Numbered from the stretch's first letter, positions 26,868-35,894 are shown. The stretch is DNA of 64,000 nt from Micromonospora sp. Llam0 (GCF_003751085.1 NZ_RJJY01000001.1:5704001-5768000); one strand, 5' to 3'. Made by a program: numbers and translations. The notes: generated from the sequence alone by a model not told the origin.

Positions 26868-27387
26868 CTAGTGACCAGCCACGGTCATCTCGCGGGTCGG
26901 CGAGCCGGCCGTGACCTTCTCACAGAGACTCAACAGTTCGGGATGCTGACGCAACCTGGTGTATCCCTGCGGCGGCTGAAACGCCCCCAGCTCGACCCTG
27001 AGCTGTTCCAACGACATCCCCGGGTGCTCCTCGACGTGCTGAATCGGGATCGCGAACGCCCGCTCCAGGTCCTGCACGTACTCCAACACCGACGCACCGT
27101 TGCCGACACGCGCACGCTCGGCGATGTCGGCGATCCGCTGCGGCGTGTCCACGATGGCAGGCCCAAGGTCGATCACCGCTCCGAGACGGCCCACCGGAGC
27201 GGACAGGTAGACGTACCAGCGCACCGACGCCCCGTCAGGAACCGACGCCGGAACTCGTGACGCTTCTCGCCGACCCAGATCAGGTCGTAGTAGACCGGTT
27301 CAGCGACATGAGCACCGGCTCGCGGAAATCCTCAACCGGATCACCCTCGCCGGAAAGGCTGGACTGCGCGCGACCGAAGCGGTTCAT
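26868..27387 (-). pseudogene. ASCH-domain protein gene broken by two frameshifts
   Basis: Reading from 27387 the first frame gives DFREPVLMSLN, the next frame VYYDLIWVGEKRHEFRRRFL, and the third VRWYVYLSAPVGRLGAVIDL, then VEEHPGMSLEQLRVELGAF and PPQGYTRL. Joined, these make one PUA/ASCH-like protein of about 165 residues in which 'YYDLIWxGEKxHEFRRRF' is the ASCH start. Two single-base shifts, near 27300 and 27240, are needed. ASCH/PUA folds bind modified nucleotides or RNA. It is either a true pseudogene or two sequencing errors; the second is less likely. Confidence 0.65.
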
Positions 27388-27871
27388 CGTCACCCATCCA
27401 CACTGCAGCCACTCACGTGCCGTAGCTGGTAGCTCAGGTCAGCGTGTCTCTCCCGCCCTGATGATCCTGCCACGACGAGGTGGTCTTCACCTCGCGCGAC
27501 TGCGCGATCTCGGGTGCTGTCGATCGATACGAGTGATCGTTCGTAGCTCGGGAGGTCAGGACGTAGCCGGGAGATCGTCACGGTGCGAGGTCCAACGGTC
27601 GGCCAGATTGCCAGCGGCGCCACCGAGGTGTCGTCTGAATGCAGCGAGTGGCTCGTCACGGATAGACGATGCAGGCCTCGTCAGCAGACCGCCCACCAGC
27701 AGTCCGGTGGACGTGCACGTTCTGCCACGGCCGGCATCACCCGCAGGTGCCCCACCGCGCCGCGCTCGTCGGCGGCCGCCAGGACGACACCGTCGCCTCA
27801 GGTGGTGCGGACGGCGCCGACAGCGGGCGTCTTGCGGCTTCCTCCGTCAGGGGGCCGTGCCCGGCGGCTGG
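27388..27871. other. Intergenic region, nothing recognised
   Basis: About 480 bp. The minus strand holds an 89-codon frame and the plus strand several Arg/Ala-rich frames, none with an RBS and a family signature. I see no repeat or RNA gene. Confidence 0.4.
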
Positions 27872-27886
27872 GATACTGACGCGGTG
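27872..27886 (+). promoter_or_regulatory. Putative -10 element for a leaderless transcript
   Basis: GATACT at 27872-27877 lies 6 bp before the GTG at 27884 and no Shine-Dalgarno sequence is present. This is the usual spacing for actinobacterial leaderless mRNAs, in which transcription starts at the first base of the start codon. Confidence 0.5.
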
Positions 27887-29254
27887 CCCACCGATCCCGG
27901 ACCGCAGATGAACACCAGTCTCGTGAGCCGGTACGCCGACCTGCGCAAGCAGGTCGGCGGGATGACTGAGTCGGTACGCGGGATGCGGTTCAACACCCTG
28001 CTCGCCGACGCACTGGTTCGCGACGGAATCGACGCCGAGGCCGATCAGCGGGGGCCGCACGGCGAAGTCGACGTCGCGTTCTGTTACGACGGCACCTGGT
28101 GGCTGCTGGAGGCGAAGTGGTACGCCGACCCGATCACCGACGAGCCGCTACGCCACCTGAGGGATGTGCTGACCGAGCGGCGACCGGGCACCATGGGCAT
28201 CCTTGCCTCGTGGTCGGGATTCGCCGTCAGCGCGCTACGCCGCGCCGAACGATCCCGCGACGTCGTACTGCTCGACCGCACCCACCTGGAAGCGTTGATC
28301 AGCGGTGCCGTGTCCGGACCCGAACTGATCGACGCTGTGAACCGGTCGCTGTCGGTGTTCGGCCACCCGAACCTGCCGTTGGCGGCGCTTCTGCGCCCAC
28401 GACGCCCTGACCCGGAACCGCTACGGTTGGGTGTCCCCGATGGCTTCACCCCGGCTGCCGTCGCAGCACCTGGCGCGGTAGATCCCACCGTGACTGCCTA
28501 CGGCGCGACGCTCGCCGGCATCACCGCCGACCGCGGCCGACTGCTCATCACCGTGGACGACGGCATCATGGACCTCGCCGTCGGTCGCCGCGCCCAGCCT
28601 CGCCGGCGTCTGGAACTCACCGACTGCGTCGGCAGCCCGTTAGCCACGACCGATGGTGACCTCTTCGTGGTCCGCAACGGCGGGGTGCTGCGCCACCGGC
28701 AGGACGCCTTGGAAGTGGCCGCAGGCGGCTTTACCCGCCCGCCGATCATCGTCCCCGGCCCACACGGCGAGCCGTGGCTGCTGGACCGCGACACGGTCGG
28801 CTGGCCCGGCACCGAGCACGCCAGCCTGGTGCAGGTCGGTGACCACCTCGGCGACCAGCAGCGATGGCCCGCAGGGCTCCCGGCGGGCGTCTGCCAGGCG
28901 GCGTGCTGGCTGCACGACCGCACGTTCTTCGTGCTCGGCGACGGGCACAGCGCGATCACCGACGTCGACACCGGCGAGCACCGGTGGATCGAGACCCCGG
29001 TCGGCCGGCCGCACGGCCTCATCCGTCTCGACGAGCGCCACGTCCTGATCGTCGGTGCCGATCGCCACGTCCTCATCACGGTCCTCGACACCGCCACCGG
29101 GCAGGCGACCGAACCCACGCCGATCAACCTGACCGGCCCGGTGCGCGGAGCGGCGCGTATCCGCGATGCCCTGATCATCCTGGCCGGCGCACCGGTCGAC
29201 CACGCCACCGTCGTTCCGGTAGTCGCTCGACTTGACCTGCCCAGTCTGGTGTAG
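27884..29254 (+). CDS. Mrr-like PD-(D/E)XK nuclease fused to a beta-propeller-like domain
   Basis: A 456-residue protein. Residues about 12-130 form a restriction-endonuclease-like fold: RFNTLLADALVRDGIDAE, then HGEVDVAFCYDGTWWLLEAK with D63, E76 and K78 as the PD-(D/E)XK residues. The remaining about 270 residues are beta-rich repeats (LLITVDDGIMDLAVG, DLFVVRNGGVLRH, EPWLLDRDTVGW, HVLIVGADRHVLITVLD), suggesting a propeller. The GTG start appears leaderless; an ATG lies eight codons in. A nuclease with a sensor-like propeller and no methyltransferase partner could be a stand-alone defence protein, which is inference. Confidence 0.68.
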   Translation: MPTDPGPQMNTSLVSRYADLRKQVGGMTESVRGMRFNTLLADALVRDGIDAEADQRGPHGEVDVAFCYDGTWWLLEAKWYADPITDEPLRHLRDVLTERRPGTMGILASWSGFAVSALRRAERSRDVVLLDRTHLEALISGAVSGPELIDAVNRSLSVFGHPNLPLAALLRPRRPDPEPLRLGVPDGFTPAAVAAPGAVDPTVTAYGATLAGITADRGRLLITVDDGIMDLAVGRRAQPRRRLELTDCVGSPLATTDGDLFVVRNGGVLRHRQDALEVAAGGFTRPPIIVPGPHGEPWLLDRDTVGWPGTEHASLVQVGDHLGDQQRWPAGLPAGVCQAACWLHDRTFFVLGDGHSAITDVDTGEHRWIETPVGRPHGLIRLDERHVLIVGADRHVLITVLDTATGQATEPTPINLTGPVRGAARIRDALIILAGAPVDHATVVPVVARLDLPSLV

Positions 29255-29454
29255 TTCCTACCCCGATAACCGGCGCTGATGACTGCACGGTCATGCCCTC
29301 GCGAGCGGCCGCCGTCTGTCCGACGGGGCGGGCTGGGTGCGTGCGAGCGGGATCACCGCCCTGCCCGGTGCCGTAGTTCGTGCCCTGCTTTCCCATGTCC
29401 TGTGGACAGACCAGGCGGCCCGCAGGGCAGAGATTTCGTGGTCCTGCTTCTGTA
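29255..29454. other. Convergent gap, nothing recognised
   Basis: About 200 bp between the convergent nuclease and hemC genes. It is GC-rich, and I see no gene. No clear hairpin with a T-run was found that would serve as a bidirectional terminator. Confidence 0.4.
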
Positions 29455-30384
29455 TCAGCTGGCCGCGGAGGCGATGAGGTCACGCGCCCCGGCCCGCAGC
29501 AGGGCGTCGGCGACTCGGCGTCCCAGGTCGTCGGCGTCGCAGTGGGGTCCTCGCATGGTCGCGGTGACCTGCTTGGCGCCGTCGGGGCTGTAGACGGCAC
29601 CGTGCAGTCGTACCGTGTCGGTCTCGACTTGGGCGAGCCCGCCGATCGGGCTGTGGCAGTGGCCGGTGAGCGCGCGAAGCATGGCGCGTTCGGCGGTGGC
29701 CGCCAGCGCGGTGGCCGGGTCGTTCAGCTGGGCGACGAGGCGGGTGGTCGTGGTGTCGCTGGTGCGGGTGGTGACCACGATCGTGCCGGCGCCGACGGCG
29801 GGCAGCATGTCCTCGACCGGCAGCACCTGGGTGATCCGGGCGGTCTGGCCGATGCGGCGGAGCCCGGCGACGGCGAGGATCATCGCGTCGTACTCGCCCT
29901 GGTCGAGTTTGCGCAGTCTGGTGTTCGTGTTACCGCGTACGGCGGTCACCTGTAGGTGGGGCCAGCGGGTAGCGAGTTGGGCGCGGCGGCGCGGCGAGCT
30001 GGTCGCCACGGTCGCGTCGGCGGGCAGGTCGTCGAGCGTGCCGCCGTGGCGGGACACCACCGCGTCGTGCACATCCTCGCGTGGCAGGTAGGCGGCGATC
30101 GTCAACCCCTCGGGCAGGGCGACGTCGCCGGGCACGTCCTTGAGGCAGTGCACGGCGATCGTGACCTCCCCGGCGAGTTGGGCGCGGTCCAACTCGCGGA
30201 CGAACGCGCCCTTGCCGCCGATGACCGCGAGGTCACCGGTCCACCGGTCGCCGCTGGTCGTCATCGGTGCCAACCGGATCTCCACAGCAGGATCGAGCAG
30301 CGCCAACACCCCGGCGACCTGCTCCGCCTGCGCGAGCGCCATCGGAGAGGATCGAGTACCGACGGTGATCAGATGCATCGCCAC
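29455..30384 (-). CDS. hemC: Porphobilinogen deaminase (hydroxymethylbilane synthase)
   Basis: A 309-residue enzyme that polymerises four porphobilinogens into hydroxymethylbilane. TVGTRSSPMALAQAEQV, VHCLKDVP (catalytic Asp at about 83), SSPRRRAQL, AVRGNTNTRLRKLDQGEYDA and GHCHSPIGG (C243, anchor of the dipyrromethane cofactor) are all intact. The start is GTG 30384, placed 6 bp after a -10-like TACGCT and so probably leaderless; ATG 30378 is the alternative. No other haem or cobalamin genes surround it, so it is an isolated, possibly second, copy in the genome. Confidence 0.9.
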   Translation of the reverse strand: MAMHLITVGTRSSPMALAQAEQVAGVLALLDPAVEIRLAPMTTSGDRWTGDLAVIGGKGAFVRELDRAQLAGEVTIAVHCLKDVPGDVALPEGLTIAAYLPREDVHDAVVSRHGGTLDDLPADATVATSSPRRRAQLATRWPHLQVTAVRGNTNTRLRKLDQGEYDAMILAVAGLRRIGQTARITQVLPVEDMLPAVGAGTIVVTTRTSDTTTTRLVAQLNDPATALAATAERAMLRALTGHCHSPIGGLAQVETDTVRLHGAVYSPDGAKQVTATMRGPHCDADDLGRRVADALLRAGARDLIASAAS

Positions 30385-30499
30385 CCAGACAGCGTACGGC
30401 CGCACCCCGTCCTGGCCGGAACAGCAGGAGCGACGCGCCGGGGCGACTCAATCCACCACCATGCTTCGCGCCGTCAACCGGCGGCCCGGTCGATGACCG

Positions 30500-30850
30500 T
30501 CACCTTTGCGCAGCCAACGGCTGCCTCTCCGCGATCGTCAGCGACGGAGGTGGTCCCGGTGGTCGGGGCGATGCATCGGAGCGGACGACCAGCCGCTCCC
30601 CGCGACCAGTCTCGTCTACACCTTCCGCGACGTGCAGGAAATCCCCGATGTTGTCCCCGACCGCTGCCGCGGTGTCGATGCCACCAGCATGCACGAAGCG
30701 CGCCACGTCGATAGCCGCCCGTTCAGCCGCCAGGTCGTTGCCGGGCGAGTACGCCTTCACGAAGAGTCGATCGCCGCCGTGGTGATCGACAGCGAAATTC
30801 ACGGTCGAAAGGCCACCGGCGTCAGTTGCAGATTCGCCAATCCGTAAGCT
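30500..30850 (-). pseudogene. Remnant of an APH/kinase-like gene (N-terminal part only)
   Basis: On the minus strand the frame reads SLRIGESATDAGGLSTVNFAV, then HHGGDRLFVKAYSPGNDLAAERAAIDVARF, then VHAGGIDTAAAVGDN. This pattern (a conserved VKAY Lys followed by E..A) resembles the N-lobe of aminoglycoside-phosphotransferase-like kinases. The frame then degenerates into Pro/Arg-rich sequence and stops. The HGD catalytic loop and the whole C-lobe are missing. No convincing start is present upstream. Confidence 0.45.
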
Positions 30851-30918
30851 GGCGCCAATATCAACTCTACGGATTCACGCACAATAAAGGATATCGAAGT
30901 TGGAGTAGTGGCGTCGAG

Positions 30919-31428
30919 TCAGTCTGGACGCTCATTCGCGTAGAACTCGTAGCGCTCCTGCTCCAGCCCATATTGCTCGAACGCGCCGGTGAACGTCGCA
31001 CCCGCTCGTGCCAGCAGTCGCCGCGAACGTTCGTTGGCGCGCTGCGTCGTAACGACCAAAGGCTCCTCCGCGATGTTTTCGAAGAACCAGGTACGGATCA
31101 GCGTGACTGCTTCACTGGCCATCCCGAGCCCCCAGTATGCGTGCCGTAGTTTGTACGACACCTCCCACGACCCACGCTTGCGCGCAATACTTCCCTGGCC
31201 AGCCACCTCCCCACCGGTCAACGCAACCACGACGAACTTGCCCCACTCCGGCGCTTCGACCCTGCGGCGGGCACGCTCCTCGGCGACGCCCAGCTCAACC
31301 GGTCCTTTCAAATACCGGCAGACGCGAGGGTCGGTCGCCATCTCGACCAGCGCCGGCTCATCACCCGGCGCAGGCGACCGTAGCAGCACCTTCGTGGCGA
31401 TCAGCGGATTCACCAGCCAGTCGGTCAT
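30919..31428 (-). CDS. GNAT family acetyltransferase (RimJ/RimL type)
   Basis: A 169-residue GNAT enzyme. KVLLRSPAPGDEPALVEMATDPRV is the typical RimJ/L opening, VSYKLRHAYWGLGMASEAV is the acetyl-CoA-binding motif, and TTQRANERSRRLLARAGATF is the C-terminal 'N..S..L....GF' block. Family members acetylate N-termini of ribosomal proteins or small-molecule amines. The ATG at 31428 fits the family length. Neighbours give no substrate clue. Confidence 0.85.
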   Translation of the reverse strand: MTDWLVNPLIATKVLLRSPAPGDEPALVEMATDPRVCRYLKGPVELGVAEERARRRVEAPEWGKFVVVALTGGEVAGQGSIARKRGSWEVSYKLRHAYWGLGMASEAVTLIRTWFFENIAEEPLVVTTQRANERSRRLLARAGATFTGAFEQYGLEQERYEFYANERPD

Positions 31429-31736
31429 AGGTCAAGGATCACAGACAGCCGAGCCAGGCGCGGCCGGTCTGTTCCTCAAACCCCGAGGCTGTGGCGGGAT
31501 CGGTGTCGCGGGCGCGTCGCGGGCTGGCGTGCGGAGCCTGACCTTGTTCTCTCGGGGCTGTTCCGGTCGGCCGTCCGGGCGAGGGGATCCACTGTTCGTC
31601 GGTGTGTCTGCGCGGTAGGAAGATCGACTACCGCTGGTCATCTGGGTCGTGCTCGTCTTTGCAGGTGTTGCCCTGGCCTGCACGTTGGTCGATGTGTTGG
31701 AATGAGGGTCGGGGTTAAGCTAGGGGATCATCGGTC
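31429..31736. other. Intergenic region, nothing recognised
   Basis: About 310 bp between the divergent GNAT gene and a small membrane-protein gene. TAAGCT near 31716 could be a -10 element for the latter. No RNA gene or repeat was seen. Confidence 0.35.
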
Positions 31737-32093
31737 GTGAGCAGGCGTTCTGGCTCCTCAAGCCACAAACTCGCAAAGATGATCGTCGATCACGATGCGA
31801 TGGGTGAGTACATGGACGTGGATCGCGGTGAGCGGCGGCGCGGCCGTGTGGCGGCACGACGACGGGTGGTAGGTGTTGTTGTCGTCGTTGGTGCGGGCAT
31901 GGCCGTGGCGAGCGTGCTGCTGGTCGTGGTGGCCTTGCTGGTGCGGGTCTTCGCCGACGGTCTGAGTTTGGGTGTTCGTGTGGTGCTTGTCCTGGTCGGG
32001 ACGGTGGTCGGGACCGGGTTGGTCGGCTGGTGGCTGCAGCCGGTGCTGGGTCCGGCCGTCGAGCGGCTTGTTCGTGTCCGGGATGAACGGTAG
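31737..32093 (+). CDS. Small two-helix membrane protein
   Basis: Up to 118 residues from GTG 31737; a start at ATG 31780 or 31801 is also possible. After a basic stretch (RGERRRGRVAARRR) come two strongly hydrophobic segments (VVGVVVVVGAGMAVASVLLV and VRVVLVLVGTVVGTGLVGWW), giving a helical hairpin in the membrane with a cytoplasmic basic N-terminus by the positive-inside rule. No family is recognised. It is convergent with another two-helix membrane protein gene 28 bp downstream. Confidence 0.5.
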   Translation: MSRRSGSSSHKLAKMIVDHDAMGEYMDVDRGERRRGRVAARRRVVGVVVVVGAGMAVASVLLVVVALLVRVFADGLSLGVRVVLVLVGTVVGTGLVGWWLQPVLGPAVERLVRVRDER

Positions 32094-32121
32094 ACACACC
32101 TGTTTCTTGTAACGTCGACGC

Positions 32122-32739
32122 TCATCCCCGCGGTGGACGCTTGCGCCACCATGCTCGGATCCGCTGCGCAAGTCCGAACAGGGCGCCGCCTGCGGGTACC
32201 GCCAGCAGCACGGCGATGTTCGGGACGAGGACCACCGTGATGAGGCATGCCGTCACGATGAACGCGAGCAGGCAGGCCAGGACCAGGACGGTTCGTTGCC
32301 AGGGCTTCACGATCATGGTGTAGAGCTTCGCCGCCTCCTCGGTGGTGTGCCCGTTTGTGATGAGGCGTTCGAGGAAGTCGAGTATCGCGACGACGGGCGC
32401 GGGGCCGCGAGGCACCGAGTCTGTGGTGCGGGTGGCCGGTGGCCGTATCGCAGGGACGTTGCTGTCGCCACCTCGGGTGGGGGCGTCTGGGTGTCGCGGG
32501 GGTGGCTGCGGCGCGGGTCGGGCGGAGCCGGTCGTGAGCTCGTCGACCGGCGCGGTGGCGGAGTGGTCCGCGCCGGTGAGGGTGTCGGTGGTGTCGCCGC
32601 CTGTGTGTGCGTCGCCGGCGTCGTCGTTGCCAGACTCCGTGGCCTGGCCGTGCGGGTGGGACGCCGATGTGGTGGGTGCTGCCGTCGTTGTGCTCCGAGA
32701 CCCGCCGTTGTCTGCGGAGGGGGGCGTGCTGCTGGGCAC
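32122..32739 (-). CDS. Low-complexity protein with C-terminal membrane hairpin
   Basis: A 205-residue protein with a Thr/Pro/Asp-rich disordered N-terminal half (TPPSADNGGSRSTTTAAPTT). A conserved-looking amphipathic segment follows (VVAILDFLERLITNGHTTEE), then two membrane helices (TVLVLACLLAFIVTACLITV and NIAVLLAVPAGGALFGLAQR) and a basic tail. The function is unknown. The disordered region would be cytoplasmic if the basic C-terminus is. It is divergent from the HTH/DUF5753 regulator gene. Confidence 0.55.
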   Translation of the reverse strand: MPSSTPPSADNGGSRSTTTAAPTTSASHPHGQATESGNDDAGDAHTGGDTTDTLTGADHSATAPVDELTTGSARPAPQPPPRHPDAPTRGGDSNVPAIRPPATRTTDSVPRGPAPVVAILDFLERLITNGHTTEEAAKLYTMIVKPWQRTVLVLACLLAFIVTACLITVVLVPNIAVLLAVPAGGALFGLAQRIRAWWRKRPPRG

Positions 32740-32854
32740 CGAGCTCGTCCTTCTGTATGGGCTGTGCGTGCTGGGGGGTGGTGCGGAGGCGGCGTTGCCT
32801 CGGTACGGCTCAGCGCGGTGGCGACTCCCCGTCGTAGATGGCCGTCTCAGGTAC

Positions 32855-32882
32855 CTAGTTGCTCGTCGCTAGGAGCGACTAG
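32855..32882. promoter_or_regulatory. Near-perfect inverted repeat, candidate operator
   Basis: CTAGTTGCTC at 32855-32864 and GAGCGACTAG at 32873-32882 form a 10-bp inverted repeat with one mismatch and an 8-bp spacer, followed by further CTAG-rich sequence. It lies in the divergent region between the membrane-protein gene and the HTH/DUF5753 regulator, a natural place for autoregulation. Confidence 0.45.
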
Positions 32883-33025
32883 CTAGGTTACCGTGGGATC
32901 CTACCGGGGTAGCTACTAGCTTATGGCAAGTTGCAGACAACTACCCACAGTGGTCGCGCCTGCACCTTTGGTCATTGCAGTGGGTGCCCCGAACGAACTC
33001 GCGAAACGGGGAGGAAGAGGCACCA

Positions 33026-33886
33026 ATGACAACAGGCACGGACCCCGCGGTGCAGCGACGACGGCTGCGGGTGGAGCTACGTCGGCTCAGGCTGGACAGA
33101 CAACTGACCCAGAAGGAGGTGGCGGAGCAGCTGGGATGGTCGCTGTCCAAGATGATCCGCATCGAAACCGGGCAGGTCGGCATCTCCCGCAGCGACCTAC
33201 GCACGCTCCTGGAGGAGTACAACGTCTCGGACCCCGCCACGGTCAATGAACTGGCGGCCATGGCCAAGGACGGCCGCAGACAGCAATGGGGTCCATACCG
33301 GGACATCCTGAACTCGGACTTCCTGACCTACCTCAACGTCGAAGGATCAGCATCGGTCATACGTCAGGGAGAGCCACAGGTCCTTCCTGGACTCCTGCAG
33401 ACCGAGGAGTACGCCCGGGCCGTCATCACCGGCGTCGGTGGCGCTGAACTCTCCGCTCAGACGATCGAGCGACAGGTCGAGGTCCGAATGAAACGACAGG
33501 AGATCATCGAGAGACCCGACCCGCCCCAGATACACTTCATCATCGACGAGTCCGCTCTCCGCCGACCCGCCGGCGGCGTCAAGGTCATGAGATCGCAACT
33601 CAGACGCCTCGAAGAGATCGCCGCGCTCAAACACGTCCACCTCAGGGCGATCTTCCTGCGCGCCGGAGTGCACCCCGGACTACGAGGGTCATTCGTCATT
33701 CTGGAGTTCCCCGACCCCGCCGACGACGACCTGCTCTTCCTCGAAAGCGGCCAGAGCAGCCTGGCCACAAAAGACAGCCCGGAGGACATCGCCAGATACA
33801 GACAGGACTTCGACACCCTCGAAACCATCGCGGCCAGCGAAGACGACACCCTCCGCCTGATTACCGCCGCACAATCAGAACTGTAA
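33026..33886 (+). CDS. HTH (XRE) regulator with DUF5753 effector domain
   Basis: A 286-residue WhiJ-like protein. The XRE HTH (QLTQKEVAEQLGWSLSKMIR, then IETGQVGISRSDLR) occupies residues about 15-65. The DUF5753 domain follows, with QVLPGLLQTEEYARAVI, then RRPAGGVKVMRSQLRRLEE and FVILEFPDPADDDLLFLES. In Streptomyces such regulators work with small DUF397 proteins to control development and antibiotic production. The ATG at 33026 has GGAGGAAGAGG upstream. A DUF397 gene lies 105 bp downstream on the opposite strand. Confidence 0.88.
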   Translation: MTTGTDPAVQRRRLRVELRRLRLDRQLTQKEVAEQLGWSLSKMIRIETGQVGISRSDLRTLLEEYNVSDPATVNELAAMAKDGRRQQWGPYRDILNSDFLTYLNVEGSASVIRQGEPQVLPGLLQTEEYARAVITGVGGAELSAQTIERQVEVRMKRQEIIERPDPPQIHFIIDESALRRPAGGVKVMRSQLRRLEEIAALKHVHLRAIFLRAGVHPGLRGSFVILEFPDPADDDLLFLESGQSSLATKDSPEDIARYRQDFDTLETIAASEDDTLRLITAAQSEL

Positions 33887-33990
33887 CAACACGTAGCCGG
33901 CGAGGCCCGCCCGTGACCCCACCATCGCACCGTAGGAGAACCCCTCTTCCCGCGGCGGGGCGGGCACCGTCGACAACACCCACAGAACTG

Positions 33991-34206
33991 TCAAGAGGCG
34001 CCATTCGGGCTGATGTCAGCCTTCAGCGAGGAGACGAACGATGCCCACCCCGCTGTCGGGAAACTCAGCCGGCACCCATCGGGATCCTTCGAGTCACGGA
34101 CGAGAACACGCCCCGTCCCGGACGACACCTCCACACAATTGTTGTCACCCGCCATACTCGCCTTACTCTTCCTCCAGCTACTCTCGACCACCACTCCTCC
34201 TATCAT
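33991..34206 (-). CDS. DUF397 small protein (partner of the DUF5753 regulator)
   Basis: A product of about 71 residues with the DUF397 signature: SSWRKSKASMAGDNNCVEVS, then VLVRDSKDPDGCRLSF and GWASFVSSLKAD. The N-terminus is uncertain: ATG 34206 is given, but GTG codons 12-15 bp inside follow a GGAGGA sequence. DUF397 proteins typically antagonise or assist the adjacent HTH/DUF5753 regulator. Here the pair is convergent rather than co-directional. Confidence 0.82.
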   Translation of the reverse strand: MIGGVVVESSWRKSKASMAGDNNCVEVSSGTGRVLVRDSKDPDGCRLSFPTAGWASFVSSLKADISPNGAS

Positions 34207-34915
34207 GATCCGACCGCAGCAACAGATCACACCGCAAGGTCAACACCACCAGCGGCACGACCAGAAAATCATCGACGCTGATGAACATACGTCGAGTGTA
34301 TGCAGCTGCGGCAACCGATGGCCAGCGCCACAGCAGCAGAACAGCGCGACGCTCTCGACGTCACCCGCAGGATGCGCGGGTACTCGTACCGGCGCAAACC
34401 GTCCACGCCGCGCCAGCGGTGGAAATTCCACTCTTGCAGGATCCCTGCTGGCCCGAAAACCTGCCCAGGAGTGCACACCTCAACAGAGTGGCGCAGATAC
34501 TTACGCCGCGGATGGCTTCTTTGTCCCGAAGTTGACCGGCTCGTATAAGCGAATGCCAGGCAACCAGGTCCGCAACTACCACTCTGCAAGCTGCCATTCA
34601 AAATTCCGCGCAGATGCCTTCGCTCGGTCCCACCTGCCGTCGCTGGTCAAGCGACATGATCGTATGTTCGGGCAGCTCACTGGAGTCGGCACCGGACTTC
34701 CGGCGTCGATCGCCGTGAGCCTGGTTCCAGATCAGGATCCGGTCGAGGGTTCGTGGCGGCACTCCTGGATCCAGCGTCCCATGATCGAGTTCATTCTGGG
34801 CATCCGGACTCCGCTGAGCACGACGTCGGTGCCGCTGTCGGCGAGCCATCTGCCAGGATGGGAGCGTTGGGCGGGTGGTAGCCAGACCCAACGAGTCTCC
34901 AGAACAGAGGACGTG
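34207..34915. other. Long intergenic region, nothing recognised
   Basis: About 710 bp of unassigned DNA. Several frames of 60-110 codons exist on both strands, but none has both an RBS and family-like sequence. The promoters of the DUF397 gene (left) and NYN gene (right) should lie here. A decayed gene is possible. Confidence 0.35.
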
Positions 34916-35734
34916 ATGGACACCGCCGCCAAACTCGCTGTCTTGATCGACGCGGACAACGCACAACCGTCGGCGATCGAGGCGCTGCTGGCCGAGGTCG
35001 CCAAATACGGCACCGCCCACGTCAAACGCGCCTACGGAGACTGGACCGGCACCGGCCTTCGAGGTTGGAAGGAACTGCTGCTCGCCCAGTCGATCCAACC
35101 CATCCAGCAGTTCGCCTACACCACCGGCAAGAACGCCACCGACTCGGCGTTGATCATCGACGCGATGGACCTGCTGTACTCCGGGCGCTTCGACGGATTC
35201 TGCATCGTGTCCAGCGACAGCGACTTCACGCGCCTGGCGTCCCGGCTGCGTGAGTCCGGGCTCACCGTGTACGGCTTCGGCGAACGCAAGACCCCGAAAC
35301 CGTTCGTCGCCGCCTGCGACAAGTTCGTCTACACCGAGAACCTGAACTACACCGGCGACCCCTCCCCAGAGGACATCACGCCGACGAGAGCCGCCCCGAC
35401 CATCGCCCCACCCAAGAACGACACCGCACTCGTCGCTCTCCTGCGCAACGCCGTCGAGGCCGCCTCCGACGACGACGGCTGGGCATCCTTGGCCAACGTC
35501 GGCAACATCATCCTCAAGCAGCGCCCAGACTTCGACCCGCGAAGCTACGGCTACGGCAAACTCAGCGACCTTGTCACCGCGACCACCTTGTTCGACACGG
35601 AGCGACGCAACCCCGGAGGCGGCAAGCCCGGCGTCATCTACGTCCGCGACAAACGCCAGTCACCAACACGGACTCCGAAGTCCCGCGTAGCCCCAGCGGC
35701 CGACAGAGCCCCAGGCTCGACGACCGCCGGCTGA
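34916..35734 (+). CDS. NYN-domain (PIN-like) protein with OST-HTH/LOTUS domain
   Basis: A 272-residue protein. Residues about 5-150 form a LabA/NYN nuclease-like domain: KLAVLIDADNAQPSAIEALL, SALIIDAMDLLYSGRFDGF, CIVSSDSDFTRLASRLRESG and KFVYTENL, with the conserved Asp residues of the PIN-like active site. Residues about 175-240 match an OST-HTH/LOTUS RNA-binding domain (LLRNAVEAASDDDGWASLAN, DFDPRSYGYGKLSDLV). Such proteins are predicted RNases. The ATG follows a short GAGG. It appears monocistronic. Confidence 0.82.
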   Translation: MDTAAKLAVLIDADNAQPSAIEALLAEVAKYGTAHVKRAYGDWTGTGLRGWKELLLAQSIQPIQQFAYTTGKNATDSALIIDAMDLLYSGRFDGFCIVSSDSDFTRLASRLRESGLTVYGFGERKTPKPFVAACDKFVYTENLNYTGDPSPEDITPTRAAPTIAPPKNDTALVALLRNAVEAASDDDGWASLANVGNIILKQRPDFDPRSYGYGKLSDLVTATTLFDTERRNPGGGKPGVIYVRDKRQSPTRTPKSRVAPAADRAPGSTTAG

Positions 35735-35894
35735 ACGCGAAACTGGCACAGCAAGCGCGTGCGTTGGCGGCAACGAACCCGTTCGATGCCATCCCGCTGA
35801 CGCCGAATGTCGCGCAACAGACGGCGAGCACGGCGTGTACCGTTCGGAAAGTCGGCCACGCCCGGTGACGTGCGACTTTGTCCGCGTGGGATCG

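Noticed and set aside
34207..34915. Transposase-like reading of minus-strand frames (RILIWNQ and nearby)
   Set aside because: The resemblance to integrase C-termini is too weak and there are no catalytic acids or terminal repeats.
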